64,000 bases of DNA from Diphasiastrum complanatum (GCA_029204225.1 CM055092.1:59109296-59173295); one strand, 5' to 3'. Counted from the stretch's first letter, positions 11,233-23,094 are shown. Made by a program: numbers and translations. The notes: generated by a model from the letters alone, not told the origin.

Positions 11233-12285
11233 TTATAATGCATCCTTAGTTTCTTGAACTAGCATCAAACAACTTCCACTAAGAATAATGTCATCTACAT
11301 AGATTAGAAGTATGACAATATTACTACCATTAAACTTTAAGTACATAGAAGGATTATAGTCACTAAGCACAAATCCTAATGAAAGTAGAAAGTTGTTGAG
11401 TCTTGAATACCATGATCTAGGTGCTTGCTTCAAGCCATAAAGACTTCTAAATAGCAAACACACCTTACATTTATCCTTGATAAATCCTTGAGGTTGTTCC
11501 ATGTATATCTCCTCCTCAAAATAGCCATTCAAAAAAGCGTTGGAGACATCAAGTTGATACAATTTCCACTTAAAAAATAAGGCAAGAGAGATTATGATTC
11601 TTATTGTCACCATCTTTGCTATAGGAGCAAAGGTTTCTTCATAGTCAAGGCCATATATTTGTGCAAAGCCTTTAGCACATAATCTTGCCTTGTACTTGTT
11701 GATGGAGCCATCATGATTGTACTTGATCTTGAACACCCACTTGCATCCAATAATATGCATGTTAGGTGGTGGATCCACTAGCTCCCATGTGTGGTTGGTG
11801 ATCAAGGCATCATATTCAATCTTCATGGCCCCGTACCACTCCTTGGTATTGAGGGCTTCTTGGACATCTTTGGGCTCCTCGTGAGAAACAAAATAAGCAT
11901 AAGTTGAATCAAGATCCACTTGCTTTCCTTTGTCATCATAAGTGAGCCTCTTAGTCTCGGATCTCTCCCTCATGGATCTTCTAGGAGTAAAAATCCGAGG
12001 ACTTCCATCTTCAAATCTCGACTCCTCCATATGTTGATTGTCTTCAATACCAAAAGGTGATAGATTTTGAGGTTGCTTGATCTCGGCCCCTCCAAGATTG
12101 GACTTTTTTTCTTCATGAAAAACTACATCTCTGCTATCAATTACTTTAGAAGTAGAGAGCATGTAGATTCGATAGGCTTTTTTGTTGGATAAATATCCAA
12201 CCATTTGCACAAGGATCATCATTCTTTCTCGTTTCCAAGGGAATATGGACAAAGCAAATGCATCCAAATACTCTAAGGTGTTCAA
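11233..12285 (-). pseudogene. copia A2 integrase tail and reverse transcriptase
   Basis: The frame begins in the integrase C-terminal region and becomes [95 protein letters not shown] and LLIYVDDIILSG (catalytic YVDD, about 11300). It ends at a stop at 11233, after which RNase H continues in a new frame. This 350-residue RT is one of the best preserved in the window. Confidence 0.93.
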
Positions 12286-13224
12286 TCTTAGGTTTCTTCA
12301 AATAAAGTGCTTCATATGGTGACTTTCCTCCAAGTGCAACATGAGGCAGTCGATTGCAAAGATAGTTTGAACAATTGATGGCCTCACCCCAAAAGTCTTT
12401 TGGCAAGGATGCCTCAATTCTCATGGTTTTGGAACATTCACACAAGGTTCTATTCTTTCTTTCAGCCACCCCATTTTGAGATGGTGTATATGCACAAGAA
12501 AACTCCCTTTCAATGCCTTCAAGCTCACAATAATCATGAAATTGTTGGAAGTGTACTCACCACCTCCATCACTTCTAAGAATCTTGATTTTGTATGAAAA
12601 TTGCTTTTCAACTAGAGCTTTGAACTTTAGGAAATAGTCAAACACCATAGACTTTGAAGCTAGAAGATATAACCAAGTAAATCTTGTGGAATCATCAATG
12701 AAAGTTACAAAGCAAGTAGCACCACCCTTGCTCTTTGAAGATGAGAAGTGCACCTCCGAGTGTATGAGCTCTAATGGATGTGTAGTCTTGATAGATGACT
12801 TTGAGAAAGGCTTCTTATGAGACTTAGATATGGCACAAGCCTCACATGGCTTGAAATTTTTGGAGATAAGATTAGGCAAGCCAATAGATTTGGCTTTCTT
12901 GAGCATGGACACCATAGAACTATAGTTAGGATGCCCCAACCTTCTATGCCATAGTTCCTCCAAAGACATATGAGAAGCAAAAGCACTATCACAAGAATTA
13001 GCATACTCTTTGGGATCAAGATTGTAGATTCCACCATATCTAGACCCAAATGCAAGGATCTCATCATGCTTCTTGATTGTACATGTATCAACATTGAAAT
13101 TCACATCTAGTCCACTATCAAACAATTGCCCAACACTAATAAGATTTTTTGTTAACTTAGGAACAAAAAGTACTTTAGATAGAGAAAGAATCCCAAGCAT
13201 CTTTGGCATTAGTACAAGCACCAA
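12146..13224 (-). pseudogene. copia A2 GAG-pre-integrase and integrase
   Basis: The frame from about 13190 gives LFVPKLTKNLISVGQ, then LEELWHRRLGHPNYSSM (GAG-pre HxxxH) and CEACAISKSHKKPF (zinc-binding Cys pair). The integrase core reads ELIHSEVHF (first catalytic Asp replaced by Glu) and LRSDGGGEYTSNNF (second Asp). A frameshift near 12470 leads to MAERKNRTL (Glu present) and ALYLKKPKIEHLRVFGC. The D-to-E change and the frameshift make it inactive. Confidence 0.9.
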
Positions 13225-13441
13225 TTTCTCTTAGGATGTCATTTGAGACATTCATTTTAATATAATGCAGAGCCATCCTAGCTCTCGGAATTTCTTGAGG
13301 AATTTGTGGTTCTTCTTCAATTCCAAGTACAATATCCATCACATCTTGTAGTATTAAGACAGATTCCAAGAATGATGGAAATAAAAAAAGATAGATGAAA
13401 AAATTGCTTATCGTCTCACTATAGGAACCAATCAAGGACAA
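13185..13441 (-). pseudogene. copia A2 gag fragment fused to GAG-pre region
   Basis: Minus-strand reading gives LILQDVMDIVLGIEEEPQIP, RARMALHYIKMNVSNDI and NAKDAWDSF, matching the copia gag DAWD block. Just after DAWD (about 13190) it abuts the LFVPKLTKN segment of the protease/GAG-pre region. The gag C-terminus, zinc knuckle and protease active site are therefore missing, an internal deletion of several hundred codons. The N-terminal part is frame-disrupted (about 13380-13441). Confidence 0.75.
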
Positions 13442-14700
13442 AAAAAACTAAATCCTATGCAAGACAAAGCAAAAAACTGTGAGATAGATCTCACTAGCTT
13501 GACAATCTCTCTAAAACAAGATTTGAATCATCAAAAAAGATGAAGTATGGCAAAAGTTATGGTTCTCTGAATTTCACAAGTGTGAAATACTCCAAAAATG
13601 TCAAATTGACTCAAATACAATCTATTTGTATGAAAGAATTTGCCTAGAACCTATAAATTTTGTCAAAATCACATATAGATGAGATTGGTCAACTTCTAGA
13701 TGATTTTTGTGATCATTCAAGCAATAAATGACATGCAGTGGGCAGTTCCCTACACTGCTTTAACCCTTGTGTCGTCAGAGCTATGCCAGGAGATCAATTG
13801 GAGATGAACCACACAATTGAAGCTAAGCCAACAATCCCTTCAAATCTCATTCACCTCTTTAATGAAGGAGAACCAGCATAAATCAATCAGGTGATGCAAA
13901 CTCATCCACAAGAATGATTGGATGTTAGATACAATTGATCTATCTATCTACACAAGATTTAGATCAATCTAGATCAAATTTAGATGAGAAAATCTAACAA
14001 GAACAATCATAAATGAAAGGAAATTGTACTTGCTGGTTTCACACGTGTGAAAACCTGTCAGAGTACGGACTCCAGCCTGAAATCAAAGTACAATATGATA
14101 GGAACTCAAAACTATCAAGAAAAATCAAGACAAATGATGAAATTGACAAGAATTGTCTCCAAAACCAAGATTGGTGTTGCTTTATGATTATGGCCAAATG
14201 TGGCTTTATATATACAAAAAGTAGGAGCTCGTGGTACTGATCATCCCTCTAATCTCACATGTGTGAGGGTGCTTTGTCATGTGATGATTCATCATGCAAA
14301 ATTGACACTTGGACAAAACCTTCTATTTTAAGCACTTTTGGTCCAGTTTTCTTCTATGTAGAGATCGAAAAACTCTTCTAGAAGTGCAAATTCGACTTCC
14401 TCAGGTTATTCCACACGTGTGAGCAGACCTCTACACATGGGTTTTGACACCTAATCTCATGATGTGGCTTCATGCAATCTCTAGATTGATGCCATGTGGC
14501 ATATGACTAAAAAACATGATTTTGGCCTTTTGAGCCAATAGAATTTGATTTAAAGTATATGTACAAGTTATATGATTGTACTACATGAAAAGTACATCTA
14601 TTTCACACATGGGAACAGGCTCCACACATGTGTAATCATCCTATATATATATTTTTGGCCTTGACCAAGCATAATTTTTGCATTTTTCACATGAATCAAA
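13442..14700. other. AT-rich spacer with CACACGTGTG-type palindromes
   Basis: No supportable gene. The stretch may include the leader of A2, but no PBS or LTR matching 9841-10327 was found. It holds a perfect 16-bp palindrome TTTCACACGTGTGAAA at 14037-14052 and near-palindromes at about 13573, 14254, 14411 and 14622. Confidence 0.5.
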
Positions 14701-14814
14701 CCCATGCCCTTGTATTTGTGAATAAAGTTTGGCCGGTGAATCATGCTCGTGCCATGAGTCTTAGGTTCTAGTTTGGCCCTGATGAGGACATCAGCTTTCT
14801 CAAACGAGGGGAGG
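14700..14814 (+). pseudogene. possible gypsy pol C-terminus and polypurine tract
   Basis: A short plus-strand tail reads RTSAFSNEGRML followed by a stop, or in another frame DEDISFLKRGEDVV. Both resemble ends of plant gypsy polyproteins. A purine tract ACGAGGGGAGG (14804-14814) follows. The body of the element is absent. Short length keeps confidence low. Confidence 0.35.
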
Positions 14815-15850
14815 ATGTTGTAAAGCTGACTCGGGTGCACCCAGTGCACCCTGTAAGACTCTATGGTCCCAGAACAAGTTAGAAAGTCAAGGACTGAGCC
14901 TCCGACCTGTGGTGAGCCAGTCAAGTAGTCACAAGTCATGAGCTAGCTCTAGAGCTCGAGTCATGGCCTAGTCAAGAACCAAGTTGATTCTGCCACTGGG
15001 ACGGCTCTCGGGACCCATGTCTGGGAGCCAGATTGATTCTGCCAGGCTTGCCAGGCTTAATCAGCAAAATAAAAACTAAGTCCAGAAAAGCGTGCTTTAC
15101 TAGAAAGCACTATATTCCAGGACAGAGGGGGGGGGGCGAATTACACCAGAACTATAGGGCTCCGAGTCCGGCAGACAGAAACTTGGGCAGCTCAACCAGC
15201 GCCAGGAATCCAGTCGAACCAGGCACAATGCCCTGCAGGTGTTGGTGGCCCCGAGACCAGTCAGTCTATGTATGAATGTAACCTCTTCCAAAGTTGATCC
15301 TTGGGGATGATTACCATTTCGGTTTCACCTCCGGGACTAGTCCAAGTGGAAGGACCCTCACTACAACTTTTTTGCGTCATCGGCGCCTAAGGGTCCACGT
15401 CACCAACGCGTGGCTCGCCGCTATGCCATTTGGTTAGTGTGGCTTGTCTTTGCCTTTGGTTACCTTTTGGGGACGGATTCTGAGTTGGCTTTTGGGTTGG
15501 TTGGGATTCCAGTTTTCTTAAGTTTGAATGGTTAAGCTTGTTACGTTTCTAAGTTGGCTTTTACGTAAGTGCATGATGGATGAATGTTAGACTTAAGCGC
15601 GTGTTGGGGAAACCGCTCAAGTCTCAGCGCCCTTTGAGGCGCCGGCGCAACACCAGGAGAGATGGTGTTGGTGGGTGCCGTTACCCGGGACCGATAATTG
15701 CTGGGGAAAGGCGTGGGGTGCCCGGTATGCAGTAAGCAGTGTTGGGGAAAAAATTTCTTGGGCACTGATCCATGGCCAGGGCTGACACCGACAACCGAGC
15801 ACCAGTGGTATGGGGTAGAGGGACGGTACAGCACCCTACGCACAGGCTTA
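14815..15850 (+). repeat. possible GC-rich gypsy LTR
   Basis: Begins TGTTGTAAAGC after a purine tract, and is clearly richer in G+C and CpG than its surroundings (for example 15370-15420 and 15595-15800). No conserved protein is visible despite several short ORFs. A G10 run sits at about 15125-15134. The right edge is not defined and no second copy is present. Confidence 0.3.
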
Positions 15851-16646
15851 AAAGCATGTGCGCAATGTATTATGTGGCCAATTTTTGGACCTCAAAAGCA
15901 CAACGACTGATTTTCACAAATTAATGCATTTCAAAAACAGAAGGGCACATTTCAAAGAATCCTTTACTATATCACAAAATTATAAACTAATAAACAAAAT
16001 TGAAAAGAATAGGACCCATGGAGGGGTGTACAAAAAGGGCAAGAAAAAGAAAACTATTTTAATGGTCCAACTCAGAAAAGCGAGACACGTTAGCATTTAG
16101 CAAAGAGTCACTAAAAAAAAAAAAAGCGTTCTGCATTCTTTATGGTTGGGTAGCTCTTATAATAATCATAATCTTCGTTAATGTCTCTCCTCGTTTTGTG
16201 AGTTGCTTTCTTCATTCAAATTTGCATCCCATGCTCCATCTGTATTCTTTTGGGGCTTTACTTCAAGTGAGCTGTAAGATCGAGCTATCCCGTACGCGTT
16301 TTCACGTTTTCGTAAATCACAAAGCGGTTTGCAAACCTATTCTTACAGCACAAGTTGCTATCAAGCATAACTTCTCAACCAATTTTTGCAGCTTGGGAGT
16401 GATCAGGTGAGTGATACATCGGAAGTGAAGAGTGTGGAAGCGTCGAGGAAAAGTTTAATCGGGGGAATGATCAATCTGTTTCAGCGTCATACGCGATACG
16501 GAAGGCTCGAAGCTTGTGCAGATGTTCGAAGCTGTACGTATGTAATACGGAATACTTTAGTAAAGTAGATTATTTTGCTCTTCTGAAGGATGGATCAGCA
16601 TGGTTCTTGAGTTTATGATTTAGTCGGACGTTATCCCCTGAGCAGG
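15851..16646 (+). other. upstream region of the GH17 gene
   Basis: Non-coding stretch before the GH17 start, with an A13 run at about 16112-16124. It probably contains promoter and 5' leader, but no clear TATA box or start site can be assigned. Confidence 0.4.
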
Positions 16647-18504
16647 ATGAATTGGTATACTGCATTGCGGGGCAGGGGATCTTTCAACGAGATTTGCCTA
16701 CTTTTGGTTGCCTGTGCTATTGGATGGGGTTGCACTGGTCCACAGGTGGAATGCTTGGGGATAAACTGGGGAACCTTATCATCTCATCCATTGCCTTCAC
16801 CTATTGTGGTGAACATGCTGCAGGCGAATAATATTTCGAAAGTAAAGCTATTCGATGCAGATCCAAACGTGCTGCGAGCATTCGCAGGATCTGACATCGA
16901 AGTCACGGTTGCAATTCCTAATGACATGCTGGAAGTTATAGCTACGAGCACGGATGCTGCGAATCGTTGGGTGCGAGATAACGTCACTCAGTACTTAGTG
17001 AAAGGCGGCGTGAACATAAGGTATGTCATTCAATCTGGTCGGGTGGATATGCGCCCTAGACAATGATATTTGTTTTTCCTAGTTAAGGGCACAGGGAGAC
17101 TTGATCATGATACAGTTTGAAGAAAAGAACATTTTGTTACTATCTTGACAATGACCTGTTTAAGTAAAACAATAACATTGGCTGATTTCGAATAAAATTT
17201 GTATCACATGCCAGCTAAAGAATGGCTGTAATACGTAGAATTATTTTCCAAAAATGATATGGATGTTGTGAACCATGTTGTATAAAGGTAGAGTAATGGT
17301 CTTCTTGATTCATAAATTTTCTCAGCTCTTAGTGATGCTATTGTATTCTACAAAGTAGTTGAAGGAGTTTAGTTTGAAGTCATGTGACTCCAACAGGTAC
17401 GTTGCGGTAGGAAACGAGCCTTTTTTGACAGCTTACTCTGGAGCTTTTCAGAATGTCACAGTTCCAGCTCTTGAAAACATTCAGAATTCACTACTCAATG
17501 CAAATTTGGCAAACCAAGTCAAGGCTACAGTCCCTCTCAATGCTGATGTTTTGACTAGTGGTGATTCTATGCTGCCATCAGCAGGCATGTTTAGAGACGA
17601 TATACAACCACAAATGAAAGAACTACTATCACTTTTGGACAAAAACCAGGCACCTTTTACTATTAATATTTATCCTTATTTGAGTTTGCAGCAGAATCCG
17701 AACTTTCCTAAAGACTTTGCTTTTTTTGACGGTTCTACTCATGCTGTCGTTGACGGATCACATGTATATAATAACGTCTTAGATGCCATTTATGATCTGC
17801 TCGTGGCTGCACTCAACCGAACCGGCTTTCCCAATATGCCTATATTTGTTGGAGAAATAGGCTGGCCAACTGATGGAGACCTGAATGCAAACGTTGCAAG
17901 TGCACAGAAGTTCAACCAAGAGCTTTTGAAACATGTATTGAGCAACATTGGCACTCCATTGCGTCCTGGTGGGCCTTTGGAAGTTTATCTATTTGCTCTG
18001 ATGGATGAAGATCAGAAAAGTGTTGCGCCAGGAAATTTTGAGCCTCACTGGGGCATATTCACGTTCGATGGACAACCCAAATATCCCCTAGATCTTACAG
18101 GTCAAGGGCGAAATGTTTCTCTTACGAAAGCATCCGATGTCAGATACTTGCCATTGAGGTGGTGTGTACTTAATCCAGATGGGGACATGTCTAAATTGGC
18201 AGAAAATGTGGCTTATGCCTGTACTCACGCAGACTGTACTCCTTTAACATATGGAAGTTCCTGCAATTCCATGGGTGTTCCAGGAAATGCATCTTATGCT
18301 TTTAATCGCTACTATCAACTGACCAATCAGGCTGGAAATAGTTGCTATTTTGAAGGACTGGGTATGGTGACCAGTGTGGATCCATCAACAGGCAGTTGTA
18401 GGTTTTTGATAGAGCTTGCACTTTCCTCGGCCCCATTCAGACCTCCTGCGAGTTTGACAATTCCTTTTGCTGGAGTGATTGCATTATTGTTTTTGTGGAT
18501 TTAG
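16647..18504 (+). CDS. glucan endo-1,3-beta-glucosidase (GH17 + X8/CBM43), GPI-anchored type
   Basis: Two exons, 16647-17020 and 17397-18504, with a GT-AG intron of 376 bp, join in frame to a 493-residue protein. An N-terminal hydrophobic signal (about residues 14-30) precedes the GH17 barrel starting CLGINWGTLSSHPLP and KVKLFDADPNVLRAF. The catalytic acid is Glu132 in YVAVGNEP, which spans the splice junction, and the nucleophile is Glu278 in FVGEIGWPTDGD. An X8 (CBM43) domain begins at WC 380-381 with several further cysteines (ACTHADC, NSCYFEGLG), and a hydrophobic C-terminus (IPFAGVIALLFLWI) suggests a GPI signal. The family hydrolyses callose at the wall or plasmodesmata. All key residues are present and no internal stop occurs, so it is probably functional. 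Confidence 0.93.
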
Positions 18505-19900
18505 ATTAGGATATATTGTTTTCTTGCAGACAGTCATCGGGATTCTTTTCTGTCTCAAGTATCCTTATATATTTTAGAATTTTCTTCCTGGCAGGCATTA
18601 TATGTTTCAGAACTTTGAAAGAGCATTTTTAATTGAAATAGGGGACCTGGACCTCAGGAAAGCAAGATGGCTTCTCAAAAGAGGGTATAATCATGTGTTT
18701 GAAGTGGATCAAATCATGCAAGAACTTCATTCCTCTGGCAATTATTGTTTTAGCGTTGTGTGTGAGTTGTTTTACAAAAAAGAATCTTAAAATAGAATGA
18801 GAAGTAGATTATCATTCATGAAAGCAACATGAGAGACATCAAGAAATCTTGAAGTCCATAAAATTTTTCAGGAGCAGTTTGCCTCTCATAAAATGTTTAT
18901 AAAGAATCTGAGGTTGCACATTACACCTTGTAAAAAGTCATACAAATATTTTCAGCCATAATGTAAAATGCCAAGAGAAATTCTTTATGCCTGGGAATAG
19001 TTTGTTATCATGAGATATAGTATATGTTCCTAAGCCAATTTCATGGCTTTACAAACAAGGGTATAAAATTTAGAAGCACATCACTTTTTTCTTATCACAA
19101 GACATACTAAATTTGTAGGCCACAATAAAAGTTCAGCATTAGTGTATTGCCAACAAATGAAACCTGAACTTCACAACTATTTCATGAAAGGTTATATGGC
19201 AATAATAGAAAATTGTTGTTGAAGCATTGTTGATCAAGCTATTTTCACACACAAAGGGGGCCAATAGTGAGTCACTAAGTCACACTTATCCCTTACATGA
19301 GCCCTCTTCAGCTCCTTTCGTCTACCCCCATTTCACACACAAACCTATCTAGGAGACTTTTATTTTTTCTCTTTTATCCTATATGAGCCACAAAGATGGT
19401 CTCCCACATACAAAATTCAAATTTGAGTGGCTTCTTAAAAATAGGGCCCCTAGGGCATGTGGAGATGTCGGGGACTACTGCCTAGCATGTCCACTCATCC
19501 CGTGTTAGCATTTTTTAAGCCAAGTCACTTGCCACATGGGGGGCCTCACTGTTTAATTTGAAATACGAAAGGGCCTTCCTAGTTTTTCTCTCCAATGAAT
19601 GTTGAGTTTTTTGACAAATAGGCATTCCCTACAACTATGTGTGAAGATATCCTCAACATGCGCACAACTTGTCCTTTTGAATATCTTAGTAGTGACATGG
19701 GTTTTCAAAAATTACAATGGCTATATCATAGTTTCAAACTTTTATTGTGAGAGGCTCTTGACTCTAGAAAGCATTCTTGAATGACCATTTACCAACACAA
19801 AAGATTCCTTTTAAGTGTGCTTTTGCATTTATGAATTTATGAAGTGTGTTTATTTGTCTAAAGTAGTTTTAATGGCTTGAGTTCATAAAAAGGTTGAAGG
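18505..19900. other. 3' flank of the GH17 gene, AT-rich spacer
   Basis: Contains the presumed 3' UTR. A 62-codon ORF at 18602-18790 has no recognisable motif and is not called. Nothing else is supportable. Confidence 0.45.
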
Positions 19901-20112
19901 GCTCTTATAAAATAATTCATAAACTTTTATGAATCATAAAACATGCCATAGTAAGAGATGGTTTCCACTTGGAAAGAAAGAGAAAATGGGTGGTCCCCAT
20001 ATTTGGGAAGAGAGAAAAGAGAAATTTACAATTTGTATGTTGTCCCCACATTTTTAGAGAGAGAAAGATTGATTGGCATAGATGGTCTCCACTTGGGGAG
20101 CACCATATTTTG

Positions 20113-20252
20113 CACCACCATGGCCATGGCAATGGTGGTGCATTGCCCATCTAATGGAGATGGGCAATGATAATACTTTTTTTTCGAAACAATGCTATCA
20201 TCGCCAACCCTTAGACCTGTGGGCCACCACCATTGCCATAGATATGGTGGTG
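20113..20252. repeat. cluster of three hairpins
   Basis: Stem CACCACCA/TGGTGGTG with a 12-nt loop occurs twice (20113-20140 and 20225-20252). Between them lies an 11-bp perfect stem ATTGCCCATCT/AGATGGGCAAT (20142-20152 with 20158-20168, 5-nt loop). Confidence 0.7.
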
Positions 20253-20277
20253 TGGAATACACTCCCTCCAAGCGGAT

Positions 20278-20278
<1 letters not shown>

Positions 20279-20318
<40 letters not shown>
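20279..20318 (+). repeat. (GA)n microsatellite
   Basis: About 20 uninterrupted GA/AG dinucleotides. Confidence 0.98.
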
Positions 20319-20321
<3 letters not shown>

Positions 20322-20398
20322 ATCACACTTGTGTAGAGAGGGAAAAGAGACAAATCATGTGGTCTCCACTCTTTTAGAGAGAGAAAGGGTGGAGTGAG

Positions 20399-20400
<2 letters not shown>

Positions 20401-20468
<68 letters not shown>

Positions 20469-20469
20469 T
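20401..20469 (+). repeat. (TA)n followed by (GA)n microsatellite
   Basis: About 21 AT/TA dinucleotides (20401-20443) continue directly into about 13 GA dinucleotides. Confidence 0.98.
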
Positions 20470-21127
20470 GTTTTTAATTACCTTGCCATTTTGGATAGCA
20501 TGACTCATTTTTTACATAAATGAATAAATTTTTCATTGATCTTTTTATTGAGTCATCTTGTCATAAAGGATGATGGTGAGGTCCTTAATGGCTTGACCTA
20601 AAGGCTTGACCATCCTTTATGGTAAAATTCCCAATTTCGATCATTTTCCCCATAGTAACCCTTTTAGATTTGTTTAACTCATTTCTCTCATGCTATATTC
20701 CACATACTTGCCTTGTTTTTTTGTTACACACAAAAGCCCATTGGGGACTTGTCAATAGTATAAAACGAAAATCCTTATATTTTGCCCAACTAGCATTTTT
20801 CATCACCAAAATTTTGCAAATTTTAGTTCAAAAATTGCCAAACTTCAGATGGCCATAACTTTCTTTATAGGACACCAAATTGGTCACTGTAAAGCATAGT
20901 ACGGAGGGAGAGTGGGTCTACAAGGCACTTACCACATCACCCTGCCACCTAGGCTTCACACGTGCAAGCAGTAAATGGCCAAAGCTCAAATAGTAGGGCG
21001 CACTTTAGGAAGGTGGTATCACCAAAACTACAACTCCAGCCCAATAAGCATCCAATTAGGAGGAGTGTTAAAATTGGAAAAACAATGCATATTGATTTCT
21101 TGGCTTGCTACAAATGTTTGCAAGTAT
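20470..21127. other. AT-rich spacer
   Basis: No supportable gene or repeat, apart from a CACGTG at 20959-20964. Confidence 0.4.
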
Positions 21128-21562
21128 TATGCGCTCACCAATAGAATGCAGTTCATCCCTCATTGTCTTGATTCTGGTCATATAAGTCTGAATGTGCTCT
21201 CCTTGCTCCATGCGAGCACTATTCAGTTTTGACTTCAAAAACATGATTCATGATGGATTTGACATCTCGAACTGCTCCTTTAGCACATCCCATGCCTGTC
21301 TGGATGTAACAGCATCACAAATGTGGGTAATGATGTGATCCTTCACTGACAAGTTAATGAAGGTCAAAGCTTTCCTCATCTTCTTGTCGAACACTTTGAT
21401 GTCCACTTCATTTGGCGGCCTTCTCTCATCACTTATGACAACATCCCACACGTCTTTCTCCATTAGTATGTTTTTCATTTTGAATTTCCACACTGCATAG
21501 TTGGAAATCCCGTCCAATTTGTTACTTTCACTCAAAATGGACTCTCCCATGTTTGTCATCGC
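21128..21562 (-). pseudogene. copia family-B gag fragment (element B1)
   Basis: Minus-strand reading from the ATG at about 21559 gives NMGESILSESNKLDGISNYA, VWKFKMKNILMEKDVWDVV, MRKALTFINLSVKDHIITHI and SRQAWDVLKEQFEMSNPS. After a stop near 21247 the same frame continues with MFLKSKLNSARMEQGEHIQ to about 21130. It is closely related to gag at 38473-38967. It is cut off at its 3' side (left), so only the N-terminal capsid-like part remains. Leader, PBS and 5' LTR lie to the right in correct order. Confidence 0.9.
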
Positions 21563-22615
21563 AAAACTGCTTGAAACTTCTGTCGTAGGCTAAAAGCAGT
21601 ATGTCGAGGCCAACTGTGATGTCATAAGTAAAAAATAATGACTTGCACTTTGTCCCTTACCAGGCCACCCGCCGCTTTTTCACCGAATTGAAAGCCAAAT
21701 CGGCGTCGCCTTCGGAAATGCACTCTGTCATCAATTCCCAACTACGTGCCCAATGAAATGGTGAAATCACTTTTTGCGCACTCTGAACACTTTCTCCGCT
21801 ACAATCACTCTATTTGGCTGTATCGTACTTGGAGGTATAGTTCAAGTGGCCTTCGTTTGAAGTCCGTAGCCCTTCGTTTGGGTCAAAACGGATAAAGGAG
21901 GCAAAATTAAGGGCTTTTTCACCTTTTGAACTATTTTTTCAGTTTGAAGAGACTTCAACCTTCAGTGAAATTGGACCCAACTCAACTTTCAAAGTGAAGA
22001 TTTTTATTGAAGTTGAAGGGCTAAATTTGTTTCAGATTCTTTTAGCCTTCTTCAAGGACCCTTCAGAGTATATCTAACGGCCGATTTTGATCCGACGACT
22101 TTCCTTCACTCTCCAGCTCACGATCTCCACCGTTGATTTGATTGGAGCCGAATCTTGTGGATTTCCCTGCACCTGTGCGCTGAATCGAGTTCCTTGAGAG
22201 CGCTAGACACTTGAAAATGCTACGCGCTAGTTCAATTGGGTGCGCGTGAGCCTCCCGTGGCTCCTCCTCTTCTCTTCCTACGTTCTTTCCAGCTATGGCC
22301 GCCCTCTGAAAGGTTGATTCATCTCCTTGCTGCTCCTCGTGCTCTCTATGGCTGGTCGCGGCCTTCTGGCTGCTAGGTCGCCCTCCTATTGCGTCCAACT
22401 ATGGATTTTTACAGCTCTGAAAATCGTCTTCTACAAGGAGAGAACAGTCAGGCATCCTCACACAGTCTCAAGCTCAACAAGCTTCTATGTGCTAGACTTT
22501 GTGCACCAGTGCTTCTCTTTCCGTCTTCAACCCGTTCTAAACTCCAAACTCTCAGAAGATTGTTCTCCTGAAGCTCTTTTCAACTGTGACACTGTACTGT
22601 GTACACTCCCTATAC
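21563..22615 (-). other. untranslated leader of copia B1
   Basis: About 1 kb between PBS and gag ATG, alignable over most of its length with 38968-40268 (leader of B2). Short ORFs within it are not conserved as proteins. Confidence 0.7.
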
Positions 22616-22628
22616 GGCTCTGATACCA
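22616..22628 (-). promoter_or_regulatory. primer-binding site of copia B1
   Basis: Minus strand TGGTATCAGAGCC, the perfect complement of the 3' end of plant initiator-Met tRNA, two bases from the LTR edge. Confidence 0.9.
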
Positions 22629-22629
22629 A

Positions 22630-22901
22630 CTTAGAATTTGCTTCAAACAAGAACACAGATCATGCTACACAGTAACACAGACAGAAAACACTCTCCACAC
22701 CAAGCTCACATAACAACTGTATTTCTCAAAATGAAATTACGCTATACATATAGTTCTTCACTCAGGCAACCCATGCATCACCCAGGTTGCCGTTGGCGGG
22801 ATGCGTGTCCCGTCGACTTGCCTCGTGGCGAGGCCAACTGATTCTTATCGACTGATAGGACCCACAGTATAGTAGCACAGTGATTCTACTTTAATTCTAA
22901 C
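22630..22901 (-). repeat. 5' LTR of copia B1 (family B)
   Basis: About 272 bp bounded by TTAGAAT...ATTCTAA inverted ends and followed on the minus strand by the PBS. It aligns with 40284-40553 (-) and with the shorter 42405-42628 (+). Confidence 0.9.
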
Positions 22902-23094
22902 TATTGTTACTATTCGAAAATGAATGTAAACTGCCATCAGGGAAAAGCGAAAATGTCGAAGTGAGAGAAAATCCCGAAGGGCGAAAAATGCGAAGGTCTT
23001 TAGTAAAGTCATTTCCTTAATTTTAGGGCACTTTGAAAAATGCGAGAAATGCAACACTGCATTTTTACTCGAAATTCCTGACAGACAAAAAGGG
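22902..23094 (-). repeat. fragment related to the LTR/leader at 59104-59560
   Basis: Contains phrases such as ATCCCGAAGGGCGAAAAATG and GCAACACTGCATTTTTAC that closely resemble the GCGAAAAACCC...ACACTGCAGTTTTAC repeats of 59300-59430. It abuts the B1 LTR, consistent with B1 inserting into, or recombining with, another element's LTR. The orientation given is uncertain. Confidence 0.4.

Noticed and set aside
15541-15910. Overlapping ORFs on both strands in GC-rich DNA
   Set aside because: No known motif, high CpG gives few stops by chance, and the region looks like LTR sequence.
18602-18790. Small ORF downstream of the GH17 gene
   Set aside because: No motif and it lies in the expected 3' UTR.
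22063-22398. 111-residue ORF in the B1 leader
   Set aside because: The B2 leader (39449-39766) has a similar stretch but with different frame breaks, so the protein is not conserved. It is leader sequence.
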